DNA of 64,000 nucleotides from Sordaria brevicollis (lineage: Eukaryota; Ascomycota; Sordariomycetes; Sordariales; Sordariaceae): the NCBI GenBank assembly GCA_033439795.1, contig JAUTDP010000003.1, forward strand, positions 3,534,001 through 3,598,000, in the 5' to 3' direction. The notes under the pieces are model-generated. The model saw only the letters and a program-made list of their open reading frames with translations, was not told where the DNA came from and searched no databases. Made by a program: the position numbers and the translations under genes. Position 1 is the first letter of the stretch. The number at the start of each line of letters is the position of its first letter. Shown one piece after another: positions 1-13,129 of this stretch.

Positions 1-747
1 CTCTCTCATCCCTGGATTTGCGAGCCACAGGAGGTTGATCAGCTTTTCCGAGGTCTTGAACACGACAATGCGGCTTCATGGGAGCCAAGGAAGATTCGGT
101 TCGCTCCTTTCATCGAGAAACTTGGTGCGGTTCCAGATGCGCACGAAACCGAGCGAAACCAAGAATCAGGTACGATGGCAGAGTTCTTTGATGAAGAGAC
201 TGAAGAAGATATCGATGCTGAGATATCGCCTCATTTTCGGAGGAAGCCAACGCCTCAACCCACTTCCCACCCATCATCATCAACCCATCAAGAGCACAGA
301 AAAGGGGACACAATCCACCCACTGAGCAGCAACGACCCGTCTTCTCCTCCGCTGACTATCCGAACTCGACAGATGAGTCAGCGACCGCAATGCCAGCCAG
401 GTTTATGGATGAACTATGACCCATCACCTGGCTCCGAGGAAGACGAGGACTCGGAAGACGGCATTGTTCCAGCACATCGTCCCCCTCTGCCCTCTTTCAT
501 TATTACTCCTCCATCGCCAGAATTACCTGAACTCACTTCTTCGCCGTTGACGCTGTCGTCTCCGGGATCCACCATCCTCGGCGAATTGGACAGCAATGAG
601 CATGGCAAAGAACGTTCTATGAATGATGCTTCGAGGGCTGAGGCGCCTACAACTGCATCAACTTTGGCTTATGTCCGAGAAGCGGCGAAGCGGCGGGACG
701 AATTCAAGTTGAGTGAGTGCAAGAGGAGGAGGACATGCCCTGTTTAA
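1..747 (+). CDS. C-terminal part of an unidentified protein, 5' end outside window
   Basis: The reading frame is open from base 1 and ends with TAA at 745-747, giving the last 248 residues of a protein that starts before the window. It begins LSHPWICEPQEVDQLF. An HPW motif followed by a short helix resembles the end of a Ser/Thr protein kinase domain, but that is only a guess from a few residues. The rest is low-complexity and probably disordered: acidic stretches (EEDEDSED), Pro/Ser-rich segments and a basic end (CKRRRTCPV) that could act as a nuclear signal. An ATG at 175 could be mistaken for the start, but codons 1-58 look equally coding and have no stop. The sequence turns AT-rich about 200 bp after the stop. 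Function not assigned. Confidence 0.6.
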   Translation, partial: LSHPWICEPQEVDQLFRGLEHDNAASWEPRKIRFAPFIEKLGAVPDAHETERNQESGTMAEFFDEETEEDIDAEISPHFRRKPTPQPTSHPSSSTHQEHRKGDTIHPLSSNDPSSPPLTIRTRQMSQRPQCQPGLWMNYDPSPGSEEDEDSEDGIVPAHRPPLPSFIITPPSPELPELTSSPLTLSSPGSTILGELDSNEHGKERSMNDASRAEAPTTASTLAYVREAAKRRDEFKLSECKRRRTCPV

Positions 748-1120
748 TCAACAGACGCCGGCTGATACGTCAGTTCCCGGGCATTTGACGGTGTCGATTA
801 TTCCGCTTACTTCTCGGCGCCAAGAGTCCCCATACACTGCCTACAGTAGTATAGTCTCTTGAGTCTCGTGATCTCCCAGTCTTTACCCTTCTGGGCAGTA
901 GGTGTGGTGGTTAGTTAGTAGAGCTCTAGCCATTTCTTTGGTACGTATTAGAGTACGTAAAGAGGGTATCGTGTACGGTTGTTAAATTGGGATTCGGTGA
1001 AATCGTAAAAGTCGTAATATATAAGTACGTAGTATTATAGTATTAATTACCAATATAATAATAAGTATAATACTATATAATATATTACAATTGCTATTTT
1101 TAAATATAACGGTAGTTTAT

Positions 1121-1210
1121 AACCTTTTTGATTTCGTTATTTTTATTATTAACCTTTTTAATTTCGTTATTTTTATTATTGAATTTCTTAATTTCGTTAT
1201 TTTTATTGTT
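1121..1210 (+). repeat. Three tandem 30-bp copies
   Basis: Three adjacent 30-base units at 1121-1150, 1151-1180 and 1181-1210 share the core atttcgttatttttattatt. They differ by only a few substitutions. The unit length is a multiple of three, so it may derive from a coding repeat, but the present sequence is RIP-type AT-rich DNA. Confidence 0.9.
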
Positions 1211-1673
1211 CTTAATGCGTTAAATTTCCTATTCTTTATATTCGAGATTAAGACTCTCCTTAAATTATATTTTTTTTCTTAAGGTTATTTTGCTTAGGTT
1301 TTATATAGGGAGTAATTTTGGGTATTAAGGTATAGTTTATATTATTGTTAATTGTAAAAAAATGAATATTAATATTATAAATATATATATATTTATTATT
1401 TTTTTAATATAATAATTATATTTCTATATTAAAAATTTTTAAATTTTTTAGGTAGAATATATTAATTACGAGTAATTAATTAATATAAAAATTAAAAAGA
1501 TTTATAGTATTATACAATTTTTATATAAAAATATTAATTAAATATATTTAATAAAAAATGAAATATATTTATAAAAAACGTTTTTATAATTGTATTTACT
1601 GCTACTTTTAAATACCCTAATAAAGTATTGAATTTGTATAACTATAGTATTAACTAATTATATTTAATATTTT

Positions 1674-1869
1674 TTTATATATATCTATATAATATTCGAA
1701 AAAAATGAAAAAACCGTATAAATTGAAAAATCTATATAAATTATATAGAATACTAGTTAGAGTATTGGTTAAAGTGCTAGTTTTTACATATATCTATGTA
1801 ATATTCGAAAAAAATGAAAAAACTATATAAATCGAAAAATCTATATAAATCGTATAAAGTACTAGTCGG
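1674..1869 (+). repeat. Direct repeat with 109-bp period
   Basis: Two roughly 87-bp copies, about 1674-1760 and 1783-1869, are offset by 109 bp. Both contain the string aatattcgaaaaaaatgaaa and end in actagt. Differences are largely C/T and G/A, as expected if RIP acted on the copies independently. Confidence 0.8.
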
Positions 1870-2757
1870 TTAATTAATAAGATATTTATAACCGTAATAA
1901 TTATTACGTATATTCTACGCCGTTAAAAATTTCGTAATAATATTATATAATTAATTAAAAAGTTTTAATTTATTATAAATTAACGTTCCCAATCCTATAA
2001 AGTACGTTTAAATAAATTATAACCTTCTTTTATCTTTTCGAAATATTAAGTAATAGCGTTTTTAATATAATAAATGCTAGCCCTATATTAAATAACCGCT
2101 TAACGTTAAAAAGTATAAAATTATTAGAATTGAATTTTATAGAGGGCTTATATATTTTAATAGGCTTTTAAAACGAAAATTAATTTTAGGGTATTAATTA
2201 ATAGCGGCCATTTATATTAAATAATTTTATAGCGTTTATAACCCGCTAATTATTATATTTCTAATTAAACCGTTAACCTTTTTTGTCCTAAAGTTTAATT
2301 ATTAATAAAAAAGTAGTGATATTAAAGGTATTTATAAAGTAATTACTAACGTTTATAAAATTTATAATTATAATATAATAACTTATTATTACTAATACGC
2401 ACTTATATCCGTAAATATTCCCCTTTAGTAAATAAACGTTAACTACTTTTAATTTCTAGGAGGATAAATTATTAGATAAATAATAGGAAACGATTAAGAT
2501 TAGAATAATTTATTATTTTACGTAATAATTTAATACGGAAATTGTATTTTTTTCGAGCGGTTATAGTAAAATATCGATTATTAATTTCGAAAACGTATTT
2601 AAAAATATTTAAGAGAACTTATTATTATATTATTTATATATTTCTAAATTTTAATACAAAATAGTAACTTTTTAGAGGGTTGGTTATCGATACTTATTAT
2701 AAAGGAAAAAAAATGGTTAATAAACGAAAAAAAAAAGCTCGAGGTTTATAAAAAATC

Positions 2758-2820
2758 GGAGGAGAATTGAAGAAATTCGGAGGAGGCTTAAAGAAATTCG
2801 GAGGAGGCTTAAAAAGTATT
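2758..2820 (+). repeat. Three tandem 21-bp copies, relic of a Gly-rich coding repeat
   Basis: Units at 2758-2778, 2779-2799 and 2800-2820 follow the pattern ggaggaggcttaaagaaattc. Read in frame they give GGELKKF, GGGLKKF and GGGLKSI. The unit has no CpA or TpG in its purine-rich half, which would explain why it escaped the erosion around it. The frame is closed upstream by TAA at 2749, which could be a RIP-mutated CAA. Confidence 0.75.
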
Positions 2821-4800
2821 GGGGGTGATAAAAATTAATATAAAAAAGAAGGGGATAATAATAATATTTATAATAATAGAGGAGAATATTTACGAACGTA
2901 ATTTGCCTAGAGTTATTTCTTCAATATTTAATTAGTTTATAGATATTTCCGTATTACGTTATTATTAGGAGGTAAATTAGCTAGGGTATTAATAATAAAT
3001 TTATTATACGTTATTTTTAACCATCGATATTTAATAGTAGAAATTATATATTATAAATAAATTTTATATTATTCGTTAATTAATTTCCGCTTTAAAGTCT
3101 ATTCGCAATAGATATAATAAAGTAAATAATTAATTTCTATATTAGAAAAAGCTTTCCTAATAGCTTTTTATTTAATAGAATTATCGTTAATTAAAAAGTA
3201 ACGAAATAATTATAGTTTATTATCCCCTATATATTCTATTATTTACCCTTTAATTATTAATAACGCGACCGTAATAATATCCGCGTTAATTTTAGTAATT
3301 AAGAAATAATTATAAGGGATTTAATAATTATATTCATTATATATTAAAATCGTATATAATAATTATAATAATTAATTAGTATTATAAATAATATTTATAA
3401 GTACGAAGTAGCTACGACGTTATAAGATTTCGAATTATTTTAATAGGGAGGTCGCGTTAATATACGAAATTAACGCGTAATAAATAGATAATAATAATAA
3501 AAATCCGAAAAATCGAAAAATTTAAAAAATTTAAAAAATTTAAAAAATTTAAAAAAGATTATATATTTTTACTTATTTATATAATATTAAAGGAGGTTTC
3601 ACCGTTAGGTCGCTCTATTGTAATAAATTTGTAGAAGAAATTTCTATTTACTTTAATAAATTATACGATTTAATCGATTTAAACTATAATAATAAAATTT
3701 TTTTTAATATAGCGAGGATTTAAATAATTGCGACGGTACGAATTTTTAACGTTAATAATATTTTATTTAATTAAATAAATACCTTCGGCCGCGTTTAATT
3801 TATTTTTAACGGTTTAATCCTAATTATCGCCACCCTATAAGGTACGTAATATAGCGGTAGGGGAAAAACCGTAGGAAACGTTATAAGTAATTATAATTTT
3901 AACCGCTAAATTTCGCTTAATATAATCGAATATATCTATATTATAATAATAAATAGGTCTATCTCCTTACTTTCTTTTTTACTTTCTATTTTTATTAGGA
4001 ATTAAAAAAATAATACGATTATTAAGAAAGGTAATACGTAATATTATAACCGGGTAGTCAATAAGGATGCGGGAAGGTTTGTAGCGTTATTTTTTTAATA
4101 ATACTTTTTTAACTTTTTTTATTATCAATATATAAAGTCGATACCGATAATATTAATTAATAAATATTTTATTTCTAATTAATATATACGCTTTCCCGTT
4201 GGGAGAGTAAAAATTATTTATAAAAATAAAGTATTTATTTACTTTTTTTATAAATACAAATTCAATAGGCTCTTATAATGTAAAAAAACGTTACCTAATT
4301 TATTTCATATTTTTTAATACTTAGGGGTCGTAATATATTAGTACGGAAGGAGGGGGAATAATTGGATAAAATTATTATTAATTATTTAGTAATTTAAGGT
4401 AAAAGGGGGATATAATTTAAAAGGGAAAGGGATTTAGGATATAATTTAAAAGGGAAGGGGATTTTATTATTATAGCCTTCTAATAATATATTAATATTTA
4501 AAATACGGGCAATTTCTTTTAATTTAACGTTTATAACCTTAATAAAATTTATTATATTATTAAAATTAGCGGGGATAATATTAATTTGGTTAATATTAGC
4601 GGGGGTAATAAGGGTATTAAGAATCGCGATTTAGCCGGTATTAATATCGAATTATTGCGGATTATTAATAGTTTATTCTCCTACTAGTCCGACGATATCG
4701 AATACGAATTCTCGAATAAAAGTATCCTATTCGTTAAATTACTATTAAAGGCGTTATATATTTTATTAGTATTAAGCGTCTATAGTAATAATAATAATCG

Positions 4801-5539
<739 letters not shown>

Positions 5540-5810
5540 CCCTCGTGTAATTTATAATATTAAATAGTAGGGTAGTAATCGCGATTCGAGAAGTATATTA
5601 TTCGGGAGAGGAGGAAAGGTAAATAAAAAAGACGTATAGTAATTAAAGTATTGGCTATTTAGATTATTTTTTGGGGGTTGATTAGGCGCGCGGTAAGGGT
5701 ATTAATTGCGCTAGTTAATATGCTGGAAATTTCGTATAATAATTATAATTTTATTAAAATACTATTAAAATTATCGCGGATAACGGTAATGATATTGTTT
5801 AAATGCCCTC
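5540..5810. repeat. Second AT-rich RIP-like segment
   Basis: The AT-rich, TpA-rich composition with retained CpG resumes after the island and fades near 5810, where ordinary sequence begins. It probably belongs to the same mutated repeat as 950-4800. Confidence 0.7.
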
Positions 5811-8800
5811 AATTGATTGCCCAAATTGTACGAAGTTCTATGGTGGAATGGTGATGTTGTTGTAGAATGTTATACGCGTTATTGTGTTGTATTGGTATAT
5901 TGCGTTTTGGTAGCGGTCGCTAACAACCCAGATGTTATATAGAAATTTTATCGATTTTATCATTATTTTCTCTGTTCTGGGCGCCAAGAAGTAAGCGGAA
6001 TAAGCATGTCCCATTTGACCGACGGCTCATGAAGTTGCCCTATGGTGGTGCTTATTGACGTCTTTGTAAGACTTGCCCATGTGGCTTCCTGCTCCCTAGG
6101 TTAGGCACTTGATCGGACGCGATGTAGGTTGATGTGTTCTTGTTTGAGTCGTTGGTCCAGGGTTGGGAGGATGGATGACGACCCGGCGGTGCGGGGATGT
6201 GCATTCGGTTTAATTGAGGCTGAGTTCAAACAGCATCATGCGGCTGGTTAGGCACATGTCATTCATCCACCCAACACTTATCGGAGAGGGGAAAGGGAAA
6301 ATGAAAGGAATGGAGGCTGTTTGAGCTTCGAGATATGGCTCGGTGGCTTGCCGGGGTTTGGTGGTCCAGGCCAGGTCTGTGATATCGAACGCATGTCAAC
6401 CTTCGCCTCATCTACCAAGAACCGATTGGAGAAGTCTGTCCCTGTCTGGTGGTGTGCGCCCAACAACGTCGAACATATCATCTTTATCGTTACCGTATGT
6501 ATGCGATCATTTCCGGGTCCTCGGCGACTTATCATTTTCGTTCCAAGCGACTCTGGCGAAGTTAGCGCATCTGAAGAAGACGCAACAAATAAATGCCGCC
6601 CCCAGGCCGCTTTCGTGGGATCAAGTTTGCGGGGAGCGGCTAAAATTTGCAGCAGGTGTGGTCGTCATTCCATTCCTATGGGATTATTTTCTTCGGGAGT
6701 TCGAGACTGGGACGGTTATGTCGGTGCATGGCGCTTTTTCTCTTCCTCCCCTCTTCCAACTGTTCTCAGTGTCCACCTGCCGTCATCATACCAATACACC
6801 AAGGTGATTCTTTAAAGCCTTGCCGGGGTTAACGACAGAAATACCAGTGTCCAAGTCCACAATTGCGACCGACCATGACCAAGTTCCAATTTTCCTGAGA
6901 GCACTCTAGCACCTACCCAGTTGAGTTTACTGTCGTCGCAATGCAAGCTGAGCCGCTTATTAGTCGTCCTCTTTGATAGGCTCAACGAGTTTACCGCACG
7001 GTACATGGTCATCATCCACCATTGTGTCCTACCGGTGATGAGCGAGTGGCTTCGGAGGTTTTGCTTCGGTTGGGTACCTCTACTTGGAGGCTTGGGAGAA
7101 GATCATATGGGAAACCCTTTCGCGAAAAAGGGAAACGAGAAACAACCTGACAGATCGAACAGTCCAACCCCGACATCTCACATTCTTTCCCCCCCAAGTC
7201 CGACGGGAATGTGAACTGCAGTGAAGTTCCCCCAAAGTCGGTCGAGCCCCGAGCCCCAATCTCAAGACCCCAGAAAATGTGGAGAGAAGTGACAAGAAAG
7301 TGAGCCCCAGTTTCAGTGGTCCCCTAGTCCCGATGCCGAGTGGCCCGCTGGGGGAAGAAGCCTGCATGTTTCCACTTGGTCGTCGTCGGAGCGGGTCAGT
7401 GGATTGAGTCCAGTGTGGGTATGCGGGTCAATCATTGAAAGCGGATCACCTCATGGGGCACCGCACGGGAAGCAGCCCGGTGAGGAGAGGAAGAAAGCTT
7501 CCAGTTCTTCTTCCATTTCTCATCATCCATCGGCATCCGACTCGATGGCCCGTGGTCCAATACCTATCCATCTTCCTGCGCCCGTATGAGAATGGCCGAT
7601 ATTCCGGATCCCGTCATCAAATATTGGTTTGAGAATTGTCGGCATGCCATGGTACGGTAGACATGGTTAGGGTGTGAGCGAGAGAGATTCATCGAATCAG
7701 AGGGTGTGAATCGCCGCCAGTGCTAATCTGACTTATTTGGGGGGTTCTGTCGTAATTGTCCGATTTGTGCAACCTGAATCGCAGCCCGAAGTGGAAGCTT
7801 TTTCAACTGCTTCATGCATCTTGCGGGATGACATCCTTATCGCAAGGAAGCAATTGAAAAAGAAGAGGCTCATATCCTTTGCACGCGGCATGCTCCCATC
7901 CTATCCTCACATCATTCCCGCCCTTGAAAAAGTTGGAGGGACGAAATGGGAAATCGTCGCCCGGCATGAAATCGGAACGGCTTGCCTCAGCATGGTGGGG
8001 TTCCAGGTCCTGGAGAGATCAGTACCTCCCAGCCGTGTGTGTGTCGATGTTGAACTCACTTCTTTCCACGGTTGAACCGGACCGCTCACTGGGGCTTTTG
8101 TTTCGTGCGTACTCTACAGTCTGTCCACCTTCCATTTCAGTTCGTCATAGTCACACATGTACTGTTTTCATGGAGGGTGTCAGTTCATCAAGGTTCTTAG
8201 GTAGTGGTTTTATGGTTATTGAGCCGAGTGAAACCGTAGGTGTCAATTGAGGGAATAAAGAAAGTGACAAGATGAAGCGTTGAGATGGATCAATCGTGTG
8301 TGATGCAAAGTAACGTTGAAACATTGAAACAGATAGATAGAACGATGAGAAAATGTGACATTCAAAGTTGGGAGTCAAAAGGGCATCAATGGAAGTCTCC
8401 TCCCCACACAGCCATTGCTTGGTCCTTCCCCCACTCTCAATCACCATTGCTGTCCCGTCGCTGTCACTGGGCGGCGCCTATCATGCCTTTCGATTCTCTA
8501 TCAAAAAGTGCAAAGTGCGGATGCTGCGATGGTGGTGGATTGTGGATCTTGACTTCCTCCTGAAAGCGGAGGCGTCCTCGATACCTCTACCGATATCGAG
8601 GGGTTCCCATTCTTGTCCATTGCCGATGTCCACTGCCAGTTGCTCGATAGACTCGAGTCGTCGTCGACGAGTCCCGTGCTTTCCCATCCACTACCTCCAC
8701 TTCAGTCTCTCCATTTCTTCGTCCATGCCAGCCAAACAGCGCCGCAATAATTATAGCTACAGTGACAGTTGTGATGCCATGTACGGTAACATGGTATCTT

Positions 8801-11448
8801 GAGTTTCCAGGCTTGTGGCACTGCCCCTGGCCGGCAACTGACAACATTGTACCTGCTCGACTCGGTCGGTGTCAACCTGCTTGCCAATCTCATTCTTATC
8901 TTAGGGAACGGTGGCCATTTCCAACAAGCTGAGTGTCGAGACGTTGCTCACGCTGTAGGTAGGTACATAAGTGCAATGCTATGTACAAGCAAGGTTGAGT
9001 TAGAAGCTACGATGTGCCATCCATCCAGCCAGGCATTATCTTGCATGTCGTCCCTCTAAACGCTCAGGCGCCGCCGCAGGGACGGGCAGACGGGATCGGG
9101 ATCAAAAGGAGCCTCACAAGTCCCCTCAACCACTCTCTCGGGCTGTGCCTCCCCAACCTTTCAAGTTCCAGCTTTTGACTCGCACGAAGCGGCGAAGACA
9201 GGTAGACAGACGACATTGCACCCACACCCGCATGTTTAACTGTTCACCACTGTTCAACCTGTTTTTGCTAGAGCACAGCTGCACAGCAAAACCCCTACCT
9301 AAGAATCACGCCAAAGAGAGAGGAGTCAAATACCTATGTAGGAACGACAGCGAGGAGGTTCCTTGAAGCGAACAGAGGAGGAAGCGGGACACATTCCAGA
9401 GACCGAAACTACAGAGCCGTGCCAATATCAAAACAGAAACACTGGCATCCCCATGACCCCATCATAAAACCAACTTTGCAGCTTGGACGCTGGAGTTCAT
9501 CAGATCTCGCCGCATCTTTCCGTCTTTTCTCCTCACTTACAAGATCCATCATTTACTCCACAGCAAGAGTATCATGTTCGTCAGCCGGCCCATAGTAGTT
9601 TTCGTAAAGCCGCGGCAGTGAGGGGGACGCCTTCAGATACCTCTACCACCATCCTCAACAGTTAGAGATCCATCCGTCTATCAGCGACAGGTGAGGGCCT
9701 TTCTTATACTGTAGATCTAGGTCCTTACTTCTATGTCTCAGGCTTGAGGGAGACCTTGGCACACTCTTGGATGAGACCCCTGATCATTTTCGTGCCTTTT
9801 GGGTTGCTGCTACTCGCTCGTAGTGCTTGAGGTTGGTGGTCAGACAGCCCCAGCCGGGCCTCAGTTCCCCTAGCACGTTACCGGAGGGAGCGGTGCTAAC
9901 GAGCCGAACGAACCACAGCTCTCAGCTGTCACGGTGCCCAGTCGCATTAGGTACTCCAACTGGGTCTCTCGTCCCCTCTCCCCGCCTCCACTCTTCTGTT
10001 AGCTCCTGGGTCAGGTCGCACTCACGCAACTTGGGTTGCTCCAAGCCTCCAACTGGGCATCACCTCCGCCAGTGGGCAGCAGCTGCACCTCCCATCTTTC
10101 CACCCATCGCATCGGACTGCTCCTGCTGCTGCTGCACCTTTCAACTGGGATCCCATCCCGCTGATTTCCCCGGGCTGGCCCTCTTCATCAGAACAGCACC
10201 CTTGCAACCTTCTCTTCGTCCGTCCAGGTTCCGTTGTTGGTGGCTGTCACTGCCTTGAGGTTGCGGCTTAAACCGTTTAACGATCCCCCATCCCATCCAC
10301 CCCAATCTTGGATCCTCCACCACCACTGCCTCGCTACCTACCTCTACCTACCTCTACCTACCCTCTGTGCCTCTCTTTACCTAGGTTTCCCATTCGGCCC
10401 ACGACACTCACTCTCTCAACCACTCGTCGAAGATTAGACCACCACACAGTCCAACCCACCAGAGCGGCCGCAAAAAGAGACCGGACCGAACTGAAGCAAC
10501 GGTGTGGGAATCTCCGGACCAAAAAAAGACTCGGTGGCCTCACCTAGTAGTTTCGTCGTTGGATTCGACTATCACTGGCCGCCCGACTCCTGGTTGGTAG
10601 CCAAGGTAACCACGGAATACGGATTACCTTGACCTTGCACGCTCTCACTCTCTCGCACTACACTAGAGGTACCCTTGTGTTCCCATCGTCGTGTGTGTCT
10701 GCTACCATCCCATCATCGCTCTCTGAGTCTGGGTGCCGTTGCTGCTTCAAATCTCCCTCCTTTTTCTACCTTGTCCCGGATATCCACCAGCCCGTTGCTG
10801 TCAGGGCCATTGAGCCGCATTCCGCGCCTTCAGCTTTCCCCAGACGCCCAGCCCCCCCTCCCGCTTCACTGTCCCATCTGGCTGTTCCATCTGGCTCCCG
10901 ACTCGGGCTTGCAATTTACAAACCCCCGCTCAATCAAATCAGTCAGAGGCTGCTCCCGCTTGCCTGATCTCCCCAGCCCAGAGCAGCGTCGCGTTCACAC
11001 GTCCTTTCCGATCTGCTTTGCGACTTTCGACCTGGGCCCTTCCTCCCCCCGCTAAGCTCACCACACACGCACACCACACAACCCTGGGCTGCTTCCTTGC
11101 GGCTCTTACATGCCCGCCGCCCTACGCTGCCGTTCGCCAGCGCATGGTCACAACTGCGCGCGAACTCGCATATCCGATACATCGACTACGAACTTACCAG
11201 GATCGCTTACTGGGAGCCCTCGGGAAGGGCTTTGTTGACGGGGATCCAAGGGACGACCGGGGCGAACTGTACGGCCGGTGACCCTCACGAGTGGTTGCTA
11301 CAAGAGGTGGAAAGATCAACTTGTCTCCAGCACATGACGGACGACCTACGGTCTACGGATCACAACATCCACGTGTCGGCCCGATCTTCGATGGCGAACT
11401 GATAGACGTTCATTCCGCGAGCGAGAGCACCGACGAACACGCGAAATT
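5811..11448. promoter_or_regulatory. 5.6 kb gene-free stretch upstream of the C2H2 factor
   Basis: Composition is normal and no convincing ORF exceeds about 165 codons on either strand; none shows a recognisable domain. From about 9900 the plus strand becomes pyrimidine-rich, with a CTACCTAC tract at 10334-10362 and many CT-rich runs up to 11100, as often seen in fungal promoters and 5' leaders. Short upstream ORFs lie just before the gene (separate entry). The rest shows no gene, RNA or repeat that can be supported by eye. Confidence 0.5.
11109..11402 (+). promoter_or_regulatory. Cluster of upstream ORFs before the zinc-finger gene
   Basis: Three short ATG-initiated ORFs precede the main start at 11449: one from ATG 11109 ending near 11240, one at 11144-11281 (45 codons before the stop) and one at 11334-11402 (22 codons). 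If the leader begins upstream of 11100 they could reduce translation of the zinc-finger protein. No transcript boundary is visible, so this is an inference from position. Confidence 0.4.
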
Positions 11449-13129
11449 ATGAGTACGACGGCCGCTTCCACTCTTGCCTACGATCCCACTGGAGGAGATC
11501 GCTACGATCCAGATGAGGTACTACTAGCCCAGAATAGCCCGTTGATGAAGCCCTATCACCCTCAACTCGGGCCACCAACGAGCTCGCTGGACGAGTTCCC
11601 CTACCCCAAAGTCAGTCCTCCTTCTAGTCCGGGAAACAAAAGGTCTGATCGTCGCATAAAGTCAAGACCTAGTCAGGGTGATGCCGTCCTGCTTCACATG
11701 CTTGACGGAGGGAGACGTCCAGAGATTGCCATCCAAGCCGGCCTCGAAGCCTTACCGTCAGAGCATTCCGATACCGACAGAGAAGACTCTCTTGAGCCCG
11801 ACAGCGCCTCCTCCATGGATGGTAACGACATAATTCAGAGTCCGCAATTCAACGGCGAGGACCGCGATGATATCGAACACCTTCACTTTAGCCTCCGACG
11901 TCGAAACATGTCAGCCGAGCCTTCGAGGGACGTTGATACCGGTGGTGGCTTTGATAGCCTGCAGTCGCTAGCAGCTGGTGCACTGGGTGTGGTTCAAAAC
12001 CTTAGTGCTCCTAGTGTCAAGCAGGAAGAGGCAGATGCAGGTCCCACGCCGCCAATCACCGAGCATGATACCATCAAGGAGAGCGCACCAGCGACAACGA
12101 CTCAACCGACCATAGCAGCAAGGCGAGCAGAGGCAGATAAGGACACAGAGAGGCTAACGCAGCCTGCGATGCTTACTCCGTACAGCCCACGAGGTAATGC
12201 CTTTTCACCCCGAGAACCTGGAAGCATACCATCGATTGCTTCACCTACGAACCCCCTAACACCCAACAGCCTACCCGAAGGCTTACCCCCAATCCAACCG
12301 ACGTCGCCTGTTTTTAGTGGAATTGCACAGCAGACACTTCCATCTATCAGGGACTCGCTAGGTGTGGCGGATCTCAACCAGCTGTCTCATCCGATAATCG
12401 AGCGCAGTCCACATCAACCATTCCCCGGCTCACCTCCAGGCTTTCCGACTAGCCTGCTGTCATACTCAAACCATGCGTCCCCGCCACAATCGGCCGCCGA
12501 CCCATACCGCCGAGAGCCCGTTTCGCCATACTACTTTTCTCAAGGAAATGGCATCCAGCGGCCTCACGATTATGCCAATGGCTCAGAGTCCTCGGGTCCG
12601 GACCATTCGCGCCATCACATGAATGCTCCGGCGACGTCACCCGGATCAATAGCCGACAGGATGAGCATTGACGGATTGACCAGCCACACGGGCACATATG
12701 TGTGCAAATTCCAGGGTTGCAACGCCGCGCCGTTCCAGACGCAGTACCTGCTCAACTCGCACGCAAATGTTCACTCATCCGCTAGACCTCATTATTGCCC
12801 CGTGCCAGGATGTTCCCGAGGCGAAGGTGGAAGGGGATTCAAGCGCAAGAACGAGATGATCAGACATGGGTTGGTGCACGACTCACCGGGTTATGTGTGC
12901 CCATTCTGTCCCGACCGAGAGCACAAATACCCTCGTCCTGATAACCTCCAGAGGCAAGCATGTTCATTCAAATGTTTTGAAGCGGATGAATTGCTAACAC
13001 TCACATTGCAGACATGTCCGAGTGCACCATACCGATAAGGACAAAGACGATCCCCTACTGCGCGAAGTCCTTGCTCAACGTCCTGACGGCCCGAGCCGTG
13101 GTCGGAGACGAAGAGGTGGACCGAACTAA
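11449..13129 (+). CDS. C2H2 zinc-finger transcription factor
   Basis: The CDS is join(11449..12953, 13012..13129), 540 residues. The N-terminal 410 residues are Ser/Pro-rich and probably disordered. Three C2H2-type fingers follow: about 417-445 (YVCKFQGC...HANVH), 448-477 (HYCPVPGC...HGLVH) and 482-508 (YVCPFC...). The third finger is completed only by splicing. The intron 12954-13011 starts with GC rather than GT (ag|gcaagc), has a ttgctaacac branch site and ends in cag. Joining restores NLQRHVRVHH and a basic tail (RGRRRRGGPN). Reading through instead would lose the last finger's histidines and stop at 13038. It is likely a nuclear DNA-binding regulator of the conserved Sordariomycete type; its targets are unknown. 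Confidence 0.85.

Larger units (their letters stand above)
950..4800. repeat. AT-rich RIP-mutated block
   Basis: About 3.9 kb is extremely AT-rich, with TpA everywhere, very few CpA or TpG, and CpG still common (cg within tacg, ttcg and cgtaa contexts). This is what RIP leaves, since it changes CpA to TpA on both strands of duplicated DNA. Stops occur in all six frames and no gene is readable. It is therefore probably a dead transposon or other duplicated element. Internal direct repeats survive (listed separately). The element family cannot be named by eye. Such blocks in Neurospora usually carry DNA methylation and H3K9me3, which is family knowledge and not visible here. Confidence 0.85.

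Noticed and set aside
1091..1282. 63-codon hydrophobic ORF
   Set aside because: It is an AT-rich frame over the 30-bp repeats in RIP-mutated DNA, and repeated FVIFII strings follow from the repeat.
6321..6815. 164-codon ORF in the 5.6 kb gap
   Set aside because: No ATG-supported start, no domain, and competing overlapping frames of similar length; likely chance.
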